The notes beneath the pieces were generated by a model that was given only the letters and a program-made list of their open reading frames with translations, was not told the DNA's origin and made no database searches. 64,000 nt of DNA, from the NCBI RefSeq assembly GCF_019931165.1, contig NZ_JAIOUP010000001.1:124001-188000 (forward strand). The letters run 5' to 3'. This document shows positions 1-8,532 of the stretch, one piece after another. Each line of letters starts with the position of its first letter. Position 1 is the first letter of the stretch. Both the position numbers and the translations under genes were made by a program. This DNA is from Schnuerera sp. xch1 (GTDB lineage: Bacteria; Bacillota; Clostridia; Tissierellales; Tepidimicrobiaceae).

Positions 1-37
1 AAAGGCTTTATATACTTTCAGTATATAAAGCCTTTTT
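1..37. terminator. Intrinsic terminator of the gene upstream of the window
   Basis: A perfect 15-bp inverted repeat (1-15 with 21-35) around a 5-base loop, followed by T33-T37. It stands before spoIVB and probably ends the transcript arriving from the left. The symmetry would let it act in both directions. Confidence 0.8.
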
Positions 38-187
38 GTTATGTTTTTTACCAATATGTAATTAGCTTTACATATTATAAATAAATTATTAAAGAATAAA
101 TAACGCAAAAAAAGGCTAAATTATATTTACGAAAAAATATTTTGGAGGTGAATATTTTAGAGGTAAAATCAGAGGAGTGATTGTACT

Positions 188-1501
188 TTGAACAAATATA
201 AAAAATATAGAAAATTATTTTCTTTATTATTATTAATATTTACTTTTTTTTATGTAATACAAATTGCAAGTATGTTTTATTATCCTGCTGAAATAAAAAT
301 TGCAAAAGGTGAAGATAAAAATATTGATATTTTACTTCCTTTTTCTTTAAATGTTTCTAACAATGAGGATACAATAGTACAATCAACTTATAATCAGTAT
401 TCTAATAAAAGCTTTAAAAAAAGTTATAAAATTGACGGTATAGACGCAGGAGAAGCAGTATTTGAATTAAAGCTATTAGGATTAATACCAGTTAAAAAAT
501 TTGATGTCAATGTAGTTAATAGACAAGAATTAATACCTGGAGGGAATGCAATAGGTGTAAGATTGAATACTAAAGGTGTCTTAGTTGTTGCAGTAACAGA
601 TGTTTTAGGAGTAAATGGGAGCAGGTATAATCCAGCTAAAGAAGCTGGAATAAAACCAGGAGATAGTATTTTAGAAATAAATACTATTAAAGTTAAAGAT
701 GCTCAACATGTAGTTAAATTATTAAATAAAATAAAAGATGAAAAAGTTAAAATTTTGTTAGATAGAAATAATATAAAGTATGAAATAGAGGTAACCCCAA
801 TAAAAAGCATGCAAGATAACTGCTATCGATTAGGTATTTGGGTAAGAGATAAAACAGCTGGAATAGGAACATTGACTTTTTATGACACCAACAATAAAGT
901 CTTTGGTGCTTTAGGGCACGGAATAACAGATATGGATACTGGCAATCTATTAAATGTCAAATATGGAAAAATATTAAATGCAAAAATTTCAAATATCGAA
1001 CAAGGGAAAAAAGGAAGTCCTGGTGAAATAAGAGGAGTCTTTTATGAAACTGAAAATGAGTTAGGACAAATAATTAAAAATTCTCCGTATGGTATATTTG
1101 GAGAAATTACAGATGAATTTATTGAATCAAATAATACGAAACCAATACCAATTGGTTTTAAAGAAGAAGTAAAAGAAGGGAAAGCTCATATTTTGACAAC
1201 AATTGATGACAATAAGATAGATAAATTTGAAATTGAAATAGTGAAATTACAGTCCCAATTATATCCAGATCAAAAAAGCATGACAATAAAAATAACAGAT
1301 AAAAGGTTGCTAAAAAAAACCGGAGGAATAGTTCAAGGTATGAGTGGAAGCCCGATAATCCAAGATGGAAAGCTAATAGGAGCAATAACTCATGTATTCA
1401 TAAATGATCCTAGCAAAGGATATGGAATTTATATTGAATGGATGTTAGATCAAATAAAATCTAGCTACCAAGTCAATGAAGAACTTTGTAAACAATCCTA
1501 A
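188..1501 (+). CDS. spoIVB: SpoIVB, sporulation signalling serine protease (S55)
   Basis: SpoIVB is made in the forespore, crosses into the intermembrane space and cleaves SpoIVFA to release the pro-sigma-K protease. The 437-residue product fits the family (426 in B. subtilis). It has an N-terminal membrane segment (about 10-30), a PDZ domain (about 115-205, with GIKPGDSIL) and the S55 peptidase domain. The catalytic histidine is visible in GALGHG (H244) and the serine in QGMSGSP (S386). Translation starts at TTG 188, ten bases behind AGAGGAG. The gene precedes spo0A as in Bacillus and most clostridia, but a strong terminator separates them. I could not identify a convincing forespore sigma-factor promoter. 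The family assignment is secure. Confidence 0.97.
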   Translation: MNKYKKYRKLFSLLLLIFTFFYVIQIASMFYYPAEIKIAKGEDKNIDILLPFSLNVSNNEDTIVQSTYNQYSNKSFKKSYKIDGIDAGEAVFELKLLGLIPVKKFDVNVVNRQELIPGGNAIGVRLNTKGVLVVAVTDVLGVNGSRYNPAKEAGIKPGDSILEINTIKVKDAQHVVKLLNKIKDEKVKILLDRNNIKYEIEVTPIKSMQDNCYRLGIWVRDKTAGIGTLTFYDTNNKVFGALGHGITDMDTGNLLNVKYGKILNAKISNIEQGKKGSPGEIRGVFYETENELGQIIKNSPYGIFGEITDEFIESNNTKPIPIGFKEEVKEGKAHILTTIDDNKIDKFEIEIVKLQSQLYPDQKSMTIKITDKRLLKKTGGIVQGMSGSPIIQDGKLIGAITHVFINDPSKGYGIYIEWMLDQIKSSYQVNEELCKQS

Positions 1502-1534
1502 AAGATAGGCTTAAGCCTATCTTTTTCTTTTTTT
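1501..1534 (+). terminator. spoIVB terminator
   Basis: A perfect 24-base palindrome with a TTAA centre (1501-1524) is followed by TTTTTCTTTTTTT. Its first base is the last base of the spoIVB stop codon. It should isolate spo0A from spoIVB transcription. Confidence 0.9.
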
Positions 1535-1564
1535 AAAGAAAAATTAAAAAAATTTATAAAAATA

Positions 1565-1591
1565 GCAGGAAACTGGAATTGCTTGTCGAAT
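1565..1591 (+). promoter_or_regulatory. Sigma-H promoter of spo0A overlapping a 0A box
   Basis: GCAGGAAAC (1565-1573), an 11-base spacer and GTCGAAT (1585-1591) match the B. subtilis sigma-H consensus RnAGGAwWW-N11/12-RnnGAAT in all but one defined position. TGTCGAA at 1584-1590 is an exact Spo0A-binding 0A box lying on top of the -10 element. What is seen is the sequence match. The inference is sigma-H-driven expression with direct Spo0A feedback. An operator on the -10 would be expected to repress. Confidence 0.75.
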
Positions 1592-1639
1592 AGTAAATAA
1601 TATACTAATAAATAAATAGAAATTAGGGGGGTAGTTCAA

Positions 1640-2461
1640 TTGGGGAAAAAGAAAGTGTTGATTGCTGATGATAATAGGGAATTTTGTGAAATATTAAGTA
1701 AATTTTTAATGATGGAAAGAGATTTTGAAATAATAGGTATTGCTAAAGATGGATTAGAAGCTATAGATAGGATAAAAGAGGAAAATCCAGATATTTTAAT
1801 ATTAGATATCATAATGCCTCATTTAGATGGTTTAGGCGTATTGGAATCATTAAATAAACTCCAATTAGACAAAATGCCAAAAATTATTATCTTATCAGCA
1901 GTAGGACAAGATCAAATTACTCAGAGAGCAATCGAATTAGGTGCGGATTATTATGTTGTTAAGCCCTTTGATTTTAAAATTTTCATAAAAAGGCTTAAAC
2001 AAATAGTATTAAGGGAGAACACAAAAAATTCATCTAATAAAAATGATTATGTTCAGATACCAAAGACACCCGAATTAAAATCATCTAGTTCAAAAAGAAG
2101 TTTAGAAGCAAAAATTACAAATATTATTCATGAAATAGGGGTTCCTGCCCATATAAAAGGTTATCTCTATCTTAGAGAAGCAATATTAATGGTAATTCAA
2201 GATATAGAATTATTAGGAGCAGTTACTAAAGAATTATATCCAAATATAGCTAATAAATACAATACTACACCTAGTAGAGTTGAAAGGGCAATAAGACATG
2301 CTATCGAAGTAGCTTGGACTAGAGGGAAAATAGACACTATTGATAAAATTTTTGGTTATACGGTTAATAACAATAAAGGGAAACCTACAAACAGCGAATT
2401 TATAGCAATGGTATCTGATAAGTTAAGATTAGAAATGGAGATGATGGAAAGCAATGTTTAA
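1640..2461 (+). CDS. spo0A: Spo0A, master response regulator of sporulation
   Basis: Spo0A is the phosphorylation-controlled transcription factor that commits cells to sporulation. The N-terminal receiver (1-125) shows the acidic pocket D10/D11, phospho-acceptor D56 (LDIIMP) and the conserved lysine in VVKPFD. A short linker leads to the Spo0A-specific DNA-binding domain (about 155-273) with the recognition region [17 protein letters not shown]. The length of 273 residues is typical. The start is TTG 1640 behind AGGGGGG. The upstream region carries a sigma-H promoter and a 0A box, so autoregulation is likely. No phosphorelay gene (spo0F, spo0B) is in the window, in line with direct phosphorylation by orphan kinases in clostridia (established knowledge). 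Confidence 0.98.
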   Translation: MGKKKVLIADDNREFCEILSKFLMMERDFEIIGIAKDGLEAIDRIKEENPDILILDIIMPHLDGLGVLESLNKLQLDKMPKIIILSAVGQDQITQRAIELGADYYVVKPFDFKIFIKRLKQIVLRENTKNSSNKNDYVQIPKTPELKSSSSKRSLEAKITNIIHEIGVPAHIKGYLYLREAILMVIQDIELLGAVTKELYPNIANKYNTTPSRVERAIRHAIEVAWTRGKIDTIDKIFGYTVNNNKGKPTNSEFIAMVSDKLRLEMEMMESNV

Positions 2462-2465
2462 CAAA

Positions 2466-2497
2466 GGCCCTACAAAGAGGTACCTCTTTGCAGGGCT
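2466..2497 (+). terminator. Hairpin after spo0A
   Basis: A stem of about 14 bp with one A-C mismatch and a TA loop starts five bases after the spo0A stop. No proper T tract follows, so termination is probable but not certain. Confidence 0.55.
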
Positions 2498-2607
2498 AAA
2501 ATATTGTTTTTATATAATTTATATTGTGTTATAATAGGTCCAAAGGCTTTTGCTAGAATACTTATATTTAGGAAAATAAAACAGTAGATAAAGTTGGAGG
2601 ATTTAAC

Positions 2608-3726
2608 ATGCATTTAAAAGGAATAGTAAAAAAAGATAAAAAAACTAAAGATTTAATTAAAAGACTTAAACCAGGAGAAATAGCGTTGATTAATCATAAG
2701 GATTTAGATGAAATTGCTGCTTTATCATTAGTTGGTAAAAAAGTAAAATGTGTAATTAATGTAAATAAAACTATAAGTGGTAGATATCCAAATCAAGGAC
2801 CTTCTGTATTAGTAGAAGCAAATATACCAATTTTAGAAGCAAATGAGAATTTATTTAATGAAGTAAATGATGGAGAAATTATCGAGATAATTGATAATGC
2901 TATAATATATAATGGTCAAAAAATAGATGATTGTAAACATCTAGATGAAAATAAAATTGAAAAACTTTTAAATATTGGATATGATAATTTAGAGGAAGAA
3001 TTAGAAAATTTTATTGAGAATACACTTAACTATGCAAAAAAAGAAAAAGGACTTGTAACTGGGAAGATACAGATATCTAAAACAAAAACTAAAATGAATG
3101 GAAAACATGTATTAGTAGTAGTAAGAGGAAAAGATTATAAAGCTGATTTAGAGGCTATAAAATCCTATATAAGTGAAATGAAACCTATTTTAATAGGAGT
3201 TGACGGTGGTGCTGATGCATTATTAGATTCAGGATATAAACCTGATATAATTGTTGGAGATATGGATAGTGTATCTGACAAATGTTTAAAAATGACGAAT
3301 GAAATTATTGTTCATGCATATCCAGATGGAAGAGCACCTGGGTTAAAAAGGGTTAAGAACTTGGGATTAAAAGCTCAAATATTTCCAGCTCCAGGTACTA
3401 GTGAAGATATTGCATTTCTACTTGCTTATGCGAATGGTGCTGACTTAATAGTAGCTGTAGGTACGCATACAAATATGATAGACTTTTTAGAAAAAGGTAG
3501 AAAAGGAATGTCAAGTACTTTTTTAGTTAGATTAAAAGTAGGACCAAAACTTGTAGACGCTAAGGGTGTAAACAAGCTATACCATAGTTCTTTTAAATTA
3601 AAATATGTTATTGGAATTGCAATTGCAGCGTTAATACCTATTTTAATAATAACTTTTAGACATCCATTATTTAGAGATATAATTATATTATTTAAAATTA
3701 GAATTAAAATGATGTTAGGATTATAA
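2608..3726 (+). CDS. SteA-like membrane-anchored protein with thiamine-pyrophosphokinase fold
   Basis: The 372-residue protein resembles the putative cytokinetic ring protein SteA of actinobacteria, which clostridia also carry. The centre has the thiamine-pyrophosphokinase-like signature GVDGGADALL and VGDMDS (about 197-220). A single C-terminal membrane segment lies at about 331-352, followed by a short basic tail, so the enzymatic part should be cytoplasmic. In corynebacteria SteA works with SteB in cell-envelope integrity and division. The next gene here is a SteB-like protein, which supports the assignment. Whether the TPK-like site is active is unknown. The start ATG 2608 follows GGAGG at a good distance. 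Family call good; function inferred from the pair. Confidence 0.8.
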   Translation: MHLKGIVKKDKKTKDLIKRLKPGEIALINHKDLDEIAALSLVGKKVKCVINVNKTISGRYPNQGPSVLVEANIPILEANENLFNEVNDGEIIEIIDNAIIYNGQKIDDCKHLDENKIEKLLNIGYDNLEEELENFIENTLNYAKKEKGLVTGKIQISKTKTKMNGKHVLVVVRGKDYKADLEAIKSYISEMKPILIGVDGGADALLDSGYKPDIIVGDMDSVSDKCLKMTNEIIVHAYPDGRAPGLKRVKNLGLKAQIFPAPGTSEDIAFLLAYANGADLIVAVGTHTNMIDFLEKGRKGMSSTFLVRLKVGPKLVDAKGVNKLYHSSFKLKYVIGIAIAALIPILIITFRHPLFRDIIILFKIRIKMMLGL

Positions 3727-3739
3727 AGGAGGAGTACCT

Positions 3740-4639
3740 TTGATACCAAATATGAAGTTTTATGTAATATCAATTGTTGCTTTATTTGCGGCACTAGGGA
3801 TCGGAATATATATTGGATTTACTTTAGATGCTCAAAATTTAATTGATGAACAAAAGGAAAGTATTGTAGATGAAATTGAAAAGAGATTTGATTTTTTAAG
3901 TAAAGAAAATAATGAATTAAAACAGTCTTTAGATGAGGTAGAAGCTGAAAATGATAATTATAAGTACTTTATAGACTCTACTTATCAAGAAACAATTAAA
4001 AACAAATTACTTGATACTAAAGTTGCGATTATTGAGACTAAAAGTGATTATATGTATTCAGGAATTGGTCAAGTATTAGATATGTCTGGTGCTGATGTAG
4101 TTAATGTAACAACTATTTCTGATAAATTTTTAAATAAAGATTTATTAATGGAATTATATAATAAATTAAATATACAAGTACCGAAGGATAATTTGACAGA
4201 AAACACTATAATTAAATTAACAGAGGCAATTATAAAAGGTGAACCTACTGCACTAGTAACTAAGTTAATAGATGATGAATTTATAGATTTAGTAGGACTT
4301 GTTAATGAGGATATTGATTATATAATTATTGCTGGTGGAAGCACAACCGAAGAAGAGGAAAGAATAAATTTAATAGATAAAACAATAGTTAATATTTCAA
4401 AAGATATGTCAGTGCCAATAATTGGGGTTGAAAAATCAAGAAGCAATTATTCTTATATGGAAGCATATAAAGAACTTGGAATTAGTACAGTTGATAATAT
4501 AGATACAACTATTGGAAAAGTTTCTTTGATATTAGCCATGGAAGGTAGACCAGGTCATTATGGTACAAGTCAAACAGCAGAACAGTTAATACCAAAATTG
4601 AATTTACCATTAGTAGAATATTTTGAGGAGAGCGAATAA
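3740..4639 (+). CDS. SteB/MctB-family membrane protein with coiled coil
   Basis: A 299-residue protein with one N-terminal membrane helix (about 6-28), a coiled coil (about 35-75) and an extracytoplasmic domain, the layout of the family named copper transporter MctB in mycobacteria and SteB in corynebacteria. With only one membrane span a channel role is doubtful in this organism. Pairing with a SteA-like protein suggests a joint envelope or division role (inference). The start is TTG 3740, seven bases after AAAGGAGG. The product overlaps the ribosome-binding site of the following glycosyltransferase, consistent with an operon. Confidence 0.75.
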   Translation: MIPNMKFYVISIVALFAALGIGIYIGFTLDAQNLIDEQKESIVDEIEKRFDFLSKENNELKQSLDEVEAENDNYKYFIDSTYQETIKNKLLDTKVAIIETKSDYMYSGIGQVLDMSGADVVNVTTISDKFLNKDLLMELYNKLNIQVPKDNLTENTIIKLTEAIIKGEPTALVTKLIDDEFIDLVGLVNEDIDYIIIAGGSTTEEEERINLIDKTIVNISKDMSVPIIGVEKSRSNYSYMEAYKELGISTVDNIDTTIGKVSLILAMEGRPGHYGTSQTAEQLIPKLNLPLVEYFEESE

Positions 4640-4640
4640 A

Positions 4641-5330
4641 ATGAGATATGGAAAGGTTTTAATAGTTGTACCCGTTTATAACGAGGAAGATTTGATTACA
4701 CAAACTATAGATGGTTTAAAAAAGATAGATTTAATAGATGAAATTGTAATAATAAACGATGGTTCTACTGATAATACAGCCAGAGTTTTAGATGAACTAG
4801 ATGTCAATGTGATTTCATTGGAAGAAAATCATGGTAAAGGTTATGCTATGAAAAAAGCTATAGAGGTAATGGATTATGATTATATTGGATTTGTAGATGG
4901 TGATCTTGGATTGACTAGTTCGGAGATTGAAAAATTAATTTATCCTGTAGTTTATAATAATGTGGATTTTACTATAGCAAAATTTCCTGAAAGATCAATT
5001 AAAACAAATTCAAAAGGTGGATTTGGTTTAGTAAAAGGGCTAGCTAAAATGGGAGTATATTTATATACAAATAAGAAAATGGATACTTCGTTATCAGGAC
5101 AAAGAATATATAAAAAAGAAGTTATTGATGCTATTGAATATATTCCTATACACTATGGAATAGAAGTAGCTATGACAATACAAGCTTTAAAGAATGGTTT
5201 TACATTTGAAGAAATTCCTGTTAATATGACTCATAGATATTCTGAAAGATCATTAGAAGGATTTAGGCATAGAGGGAATCAATTCTTAGATATATTAAAA
5301 ACATTAATTGTGATGTTGTTTAGAAGGTGA
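4641..5330 (+). CDS. Family 2 glycosyltransferase
   Basis: A 229-residue GT-A type transferase of the dolichyl-phosphate-mannose-synthase/DPM1-like kind. It has PVYNEE near the N terminus, INDGSTD, a metal-binding VDGD (about 83-87) and SGQR acceptor-side residues (about 153). It lacks membrane segments, so it probably acts at the cytoplasmic face, transferring sugar from a nucleotide donor to a lipid carrier or similar. ATG 4641 is chosen because GAGGAG lies ten bases upstream and this start falls just after the preceding stop. The substrate cannot be read from the sequence. The operon with SteA/SteB-like proteins and an MraY/WecA-like transferase implies envelope glycan synthesis. Confidence 0.88.
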   Translation: MRYGKVLIVVPVYNEEDLITQTIDGLKKIDLIDEIVIINDGSTDNTARVLDELDVNVISLEENHGKGYAMKKAIEVMDYDYIGFVDGDLGLTSSEIEKLIYPVVYNNVDFTIAKFPERSIKTNSKGGFGLVKGLAKMGVYLYTNKKMDTSLSGQRIYKKEVIDAIEYIPIHYGIEVAMTIQALKNGFTFEEIPVNMTHRYSERSLEGFRHRGNQFLDILKTLIVMLFRR

Positions 5331-5334
5331 GATA

Positions 5335-6150
5335 ATGAATTATTTAAATATTTTAGTTTTCATTAGTGGTATCGTATTGTCATCTATAGCTGTACCAATG
5401 ATTTTGAACATGCTATTGAAAAGTGATACAGTAAATAATAATTATAAAAATGAAAAAATTCCTATTTGCATGGGGTTATTATTCATATTTATCCAGATTA
5501 TTAACATATCAGTTATTTTTCTTATTAGAGGATCAAGCAATAACTATATTTTATATTATTTATTTGCATTTACTTTGATAGGAATGGTAGGATTATTAGA
5601 TGACTTAGTTGGTGATAAAGAAATAAAGGGATTAAAAGGACATATAAAATCATTTTTTAAAGGTAAGCTTACTACAGGTGGAATAAAAGCAGGTATTGGT
5701 TTCTTTATATCGGTATTTATTTCAATTATTTTATCTCAAAACTTAATGGAAATTGTTATTAATACCTTACTTATGGCCTTGTTTACTAATTTAACTAATT
5801 TATTTGATTTAAGACCTGGAAGAACAATTAAGGTATTTATTTTAATTTCAACAATAATGTTATTTACTAGTATTGTAAAGACATATGATTTTATTTTATA
5901 TTCTTTTTATGGTATATTAATTGTATATTTTCCATTGGATTTAAAAGCAAAGGTAATGATGGGAGATGTAGGCTCAAATGTGATGGGCATTACCTTAGGA
6001 ATATTTTGTGCATATACTCAAAACATTATTATGAAATCAGTTTATTTAATAATATTAATTATTATACACATAATTGCTGAAAGATTTTCTTTTTCCGAGA
6101 TTATAAATAATAATAAAATACTAAAATTTTTAGATAATTTAGGAAGATAG
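5335..6150 (+). CDS. MraY/WecA-like phosphosugar-1-phosphate transferase
   Basis: A polytopic membrane protein of 271 residues, shorter than MraY (about 320), with the family motifs LLDDLVGD (about 87-94), NLFDLRPG (about 155-162, corresponding to the catalytic NxxxxxDG region) and MMGDVGSN (about 205-212). The family moves phospho-sugars onto undecaprenyl phosphate. Short relatives of this kind accompany the SteA/SteB-like pair. It starts at ATG 5335, four bases after the preceding stop, with an A/G-rich GGTGAG site. The lipid-linked sugar it makes is unknown. It is not the main MraY, which would lie in the mur cluster. Confidence 0.82.
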   Translation: MNYLNILVFISGIVLSSIAVPMILNMLLKSDTVNNNYKNEKIPICMGLLFIFIQIINISVIFLIRGSSNNYILYYLFAFTLIGMVGLLDDLVGDKEIKGLKGHIKSFFKGKLTTGGIKAGIGFFISVFISIILSQNLMEIVINTLLMALFTNLTNLFDLRPGRTIKVFILISTIMLFTSIVKTYDFILYSFYGILIVYFPLDLKAKVMMGDVGSNVMGITLGIFCAYTQNIIMKSVYLIILIIIHIIAERFSFSEIINNNKILKFLDNLGR

Positions 6151-6153
6151 GGG

Positions 6154-7251
6154 ATGGTTAACCTGTTAAGTTATAGAAAAGCGAGGGTAGTTGAAATTGA
6201 AAAAGAAGAACAAAATATTTCTTGGGTAAAAGTGGAGACTGATAAAAATATTTCTAAAGCTATAAATTACAATGATATAACTGGTACAATTAATGTAGAT
6301 GATGTAGTTATTGTAAACACTACTGCAGTTGAGTTATCTTTAGGTACTGGAGGATTTCACTTTGTTATTCATAACTATAGCAATGAATATAAGAAACTTG
6401 AAGGTAAAGGACATATTATGAAATTAAGATATACACCTTTGCAAATAAAGTGTTTAGCGGCTGAGGAGGAAGATAGTAAATATTTTCAGTTTTTTAAAAA
6501 CTTTACATCCTTGGATAACCATATTTGTATTATTGGAACATTGCATAGTATGTTAGCTCCCATTGTTTCTAGTTTAAAATGGTTTGATAAAAATATTAAT
6601 GTAAATTATATTATGACTGACGGTGGATCTTTACCTTTACATTTTAGTAATACGGTACGGACATTAAAAGAAAAAAAATTATTAAACAATACAATTTCAA
6701 TCGGTCATGCTTTTGGTGGTGACTTAGAGTGTACTAATATTTATACTGGTTTAATTGCTGCAAAAGAGATATTAAAAGGGAATGTTACAGTAATTACTAT
6801 GGGACCAGGTATAGTAGGCACAGGAACAAAATATGGGTTTAGTGGAATAGAGCAAGGGCAAATAGTTGATGCGGTAAATACTTTAGGAGGTAATCCAATT
6901 ATTGTACCGCGAATTAGTTTTAAAGACCCAAGAGAAAGACATATTGGAATAAGTCATCATACTAGGACAGTTTTATCAGAAATAGCTCAGACGGCTGGGA
7001 AAGTGATAATACCAACATTAGAAGAAGATAAGCTAAACATAATTAAAAAACAAATACAGAAGCTGAAGATTCATAAAAAGCATCAAATTATCTATGAAAA
7101 AGGGGATAACATAATTGATGCTATGAATCACTTCAACTTAAAAGTCACAACGATGGGAAGAAATTATGAAAAAGACAAGGAGTTCTTTCTAACATTAGGG
7201 GCAGTAGGTTCTTATGTAATAAAGGAGCTAAATAGGGGAGGAATATATTAA
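6154..7251 (+). CDS. DUF3866 family protein
   Basis: A 365-residue soluble protein of the DUF3866 family, known only from Gram-positive and related bacteria. The glycine-rich stretches IGHAFGGDLE and GPGIVGTGTKYG and the conserved ISHHTRTV can be seen. It has no signal peptide or membrane helix. I know of no established function. It lies between an MraY-like transferase and an ADP-ribose pyrophosphatase and overlaps the latter by one base (TAATG), so the two are translationally coupled. ATG 6154 has GGAAG upstream. Confidence 0.8.
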   Translation: MVNLLSYRKARVVEIEKEEQNISWVKVETDKNISKAINYNDITGTINVDDVVIVNTTAVELSLGTGGFHFVIHNYSNEYKKLEGKGHIMKLRYTPLQIKCLAAEEEDSKYFQFFKNFTSLDNHICIIGTLHSMLAPIVSSLKWFDKNINVNYIMTDGGSLPLHFSNTVRTLKEKKLLNNTISIGHAFGGDLECTNIYTGLIAAKEILKGNVTVITMGPGIVGTGTKYGFSGIEQGQIVDAVNTLGGNPIIVPRISFKDPRERHIGISHHTRTVLSEIAQTAGKVIIPTLEEDKLNIIKKQIQKLKIHKKHQIIYEKGDNIIDAMNHFNLKVTTMGRNYEKDKEFFLTLGAVGSYVIKELNRGGIY

Positions 7252-7793
7252 TGAAATATAAAGAGAAGACTATGAAGTCAGATAGAATTTATGAGGGTAA
7301 AATTGTTAATTTAAGAATAGATACTGTTGAAATACCAGATAAAAAATATTCTAAAAGAGAAATAGTTGAACATCCAGGTGCAGTAGGAATAATTCCTATA
7401 ACAGATGATGGTTATATAATATTGGTAAAACAATTTAGAAAATCTGTAGAAAAAGTTCTATTAGAAATACCAGCAGGGAAAATTGAAATCAATGAAGAAC
7501 CTAAAGAAACTGCATTACGTGAGTTAAGTGAAGAAACAGGATACAATGCAAATGGTATGGAATACTTATTTGAATTTTATACTTCACCAGGATTTTCAAA
7601 TGAAAAGGTATATCTATTTTTAGCTACTGAATTAATACAAGGGGAAGCAGATCCGGAAGTTGATGAATATATAGAGGTGGAAAAATTTAAAATTGAAGAT
7701 TTAGTAGATATGGTTCATAGAGGTGAAATAAATGACAGTAAGACAATAATTGCTATATTTTATGCTGAAAAGTATTTTAAACAGAATAAATAA
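7251..7793 (+). CDS. nudF: NUDIX hydrolase, ADP-ribose pyrophosphatase
   Basis: A cytoplasmic NUDIX enzyme of 180 residues that splits ADP-ribose to AMP and ribose-5-phosphate. The NUDIX box is complete: G at about 84, then E, and RELSEETGY (about 98-106). Upstream VKQFRKSVEKVLLEIPAGK matches the ADPRase subfamily. The length fits NudF (185 in B. subtilis). The start codon shares a base with the stop codon of the DUF3866 gene. The downstream neighbours spoIIM and xerD are the same as in Bacillus. Confidence 0.93.
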   Translation: MKYKEKTMKSDRIYEGKIVNLRIDTVEIPDKKYSKREIVEHPGAVGIIPITDDGYIILVKQFRKSVEKVLLEIPAGKIEINEEPKETALRELSEETGYNANGMEYLFEFYTSPGFSNEKVYLFLATELIQGEADPEVDEYIEVEKFKIEDLVDMVHRGEINDSKTIIAIFYAEKYFKQNK

Positions 7794-7798
7794 GAAAG

Positions 7799-7827
7799 TG
7801 ATAATATCTTCCTTTAAAGCATATTAT
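7799..7827 (+). promoter_or_regulatory. Possible sigma-E-type promoter of spoIIM
   Basis: A TGATAAT element (7799-7805), a 14-base spacer and CATATTAT (7820-7827) resemble the mother-cell sigma-E pattern (kmATATT, N13-15, CATACAnT), and spoIIM is a sigma-E gene in B. subtilis. The -35 match is poor in an AT-rich background, so this is only a candidate. Confidence 0.3.
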
Positions 7828-7867
7828 TTCTTATAAGGCTTGTATGAACTGAAGGGAGGATTTATCA

Positions 7868-8503
7868 TTGCCCAAAAAAATTAAAAGATGGTTGTTCAAG
7901 CATTTTCAGAATAACTTCATAATGTATTTTATTATTTCGATCACTTTTGCTATTGGAATAATAGTAGGTGCTATTACTATAAAAATGTTAGGTGCTGAAG
8001 AAAAGAATGAGATAATGTTATTCTTAAATTCTTTCTTTAAAGCTGTAGATAATAATGATTTAAATAACATGTCAATTTTCAAGCAATCAATACTAGACAA
8101 TTTTGAAGCTATTATAATGATTTGGATATCTAGCATTATATATATAGGTATATTTATTGTGCCTATTATTATATTATTTAGAGGATTTGCTTTAGGGTTC
8201 TCTGTCGGGTTTTTCGTCTGTGAATATGGAATAAAAGGTTTTTTATTTTCTATTTTAGGAATTTTCCCTCAAAATTTACTTATTATTCCTGGAATGATTT
8301 CAATTGCTTCTATGGGGATGGCATTTTCATTTAATCGTATTAAAATAAGAAAATTACGTATGAGAAATAAAAATACAACTTCTAATATTGTTGATTACTC
8401 TATTTCAATACTAATATTTTCAATATTAGTATTTATAGGTTGTTTAATTGAAGCTTATCTGGCACCAACTTTCCTAACGTTGTTAACGGATTATTTAAAT
8501 TGA
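7868..8503 (+). CDS. spoIIM: SpoIIM, forespore-engulfment membrane protein
   Basis: SpoIIM is the membrane scaffold of the SpoIID-SpoIIM-SpoIIP complex that thins septal peptidoglycan and drives engulfment. The 211 residues contain about five hydrophobic segments (near 19-40, 81-104, 108-130, 135-155 and 175-198) and the conserved loop RGFALGFSVG. The length matches B. subtilis (214). TTG 7868 follows AAGGGAGGA at seven bases. It is followed by xerD, the order found in Bacillus. It probably has its own mother-cell promoter. Confidence 0.93.
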   Translation: MPKKIKRWLFKHFQNNFIMYFIISITFAIGIIVGAITIKMLGAEEKNEIMLFLNSFFKAVDNNDLNNMSIFKQSILDNFEAIIMIWISSIIYIGIFIVPIIILFRGFALGFSVGFFVCEYGIKGFLFSILGIFPQNLLIIPGMISIASMGMAFSFNRIKIRKLRMRNKNTTSNIVDYSISILIFSILVFIGCLIEAYLAPTFLTLLTDYLN

Positions 8504-8532
8504 TAAACGAACTTTAAAAAAGGAGAAATAAT

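Noticed and set aside
93-123. Forespore sigma-G promoter ahead of spoIVB
   Set aside because: AGAATA and CTAAATTA with a 17-base spacer only partly match, and such matches are common in this AT-rich sequence.
3426-3794. Antisense reading frame across the SteA-like gene, and similar antisense frames elsewhere (for example 9610-9915, 27554-27766, 62072-62296)
   Set aside because: They lie wholly or mainly within well-supported genes on the other strand, lack ribosome-binding sites and recognisable domains, and have the biased composition of reversed coding sequence.
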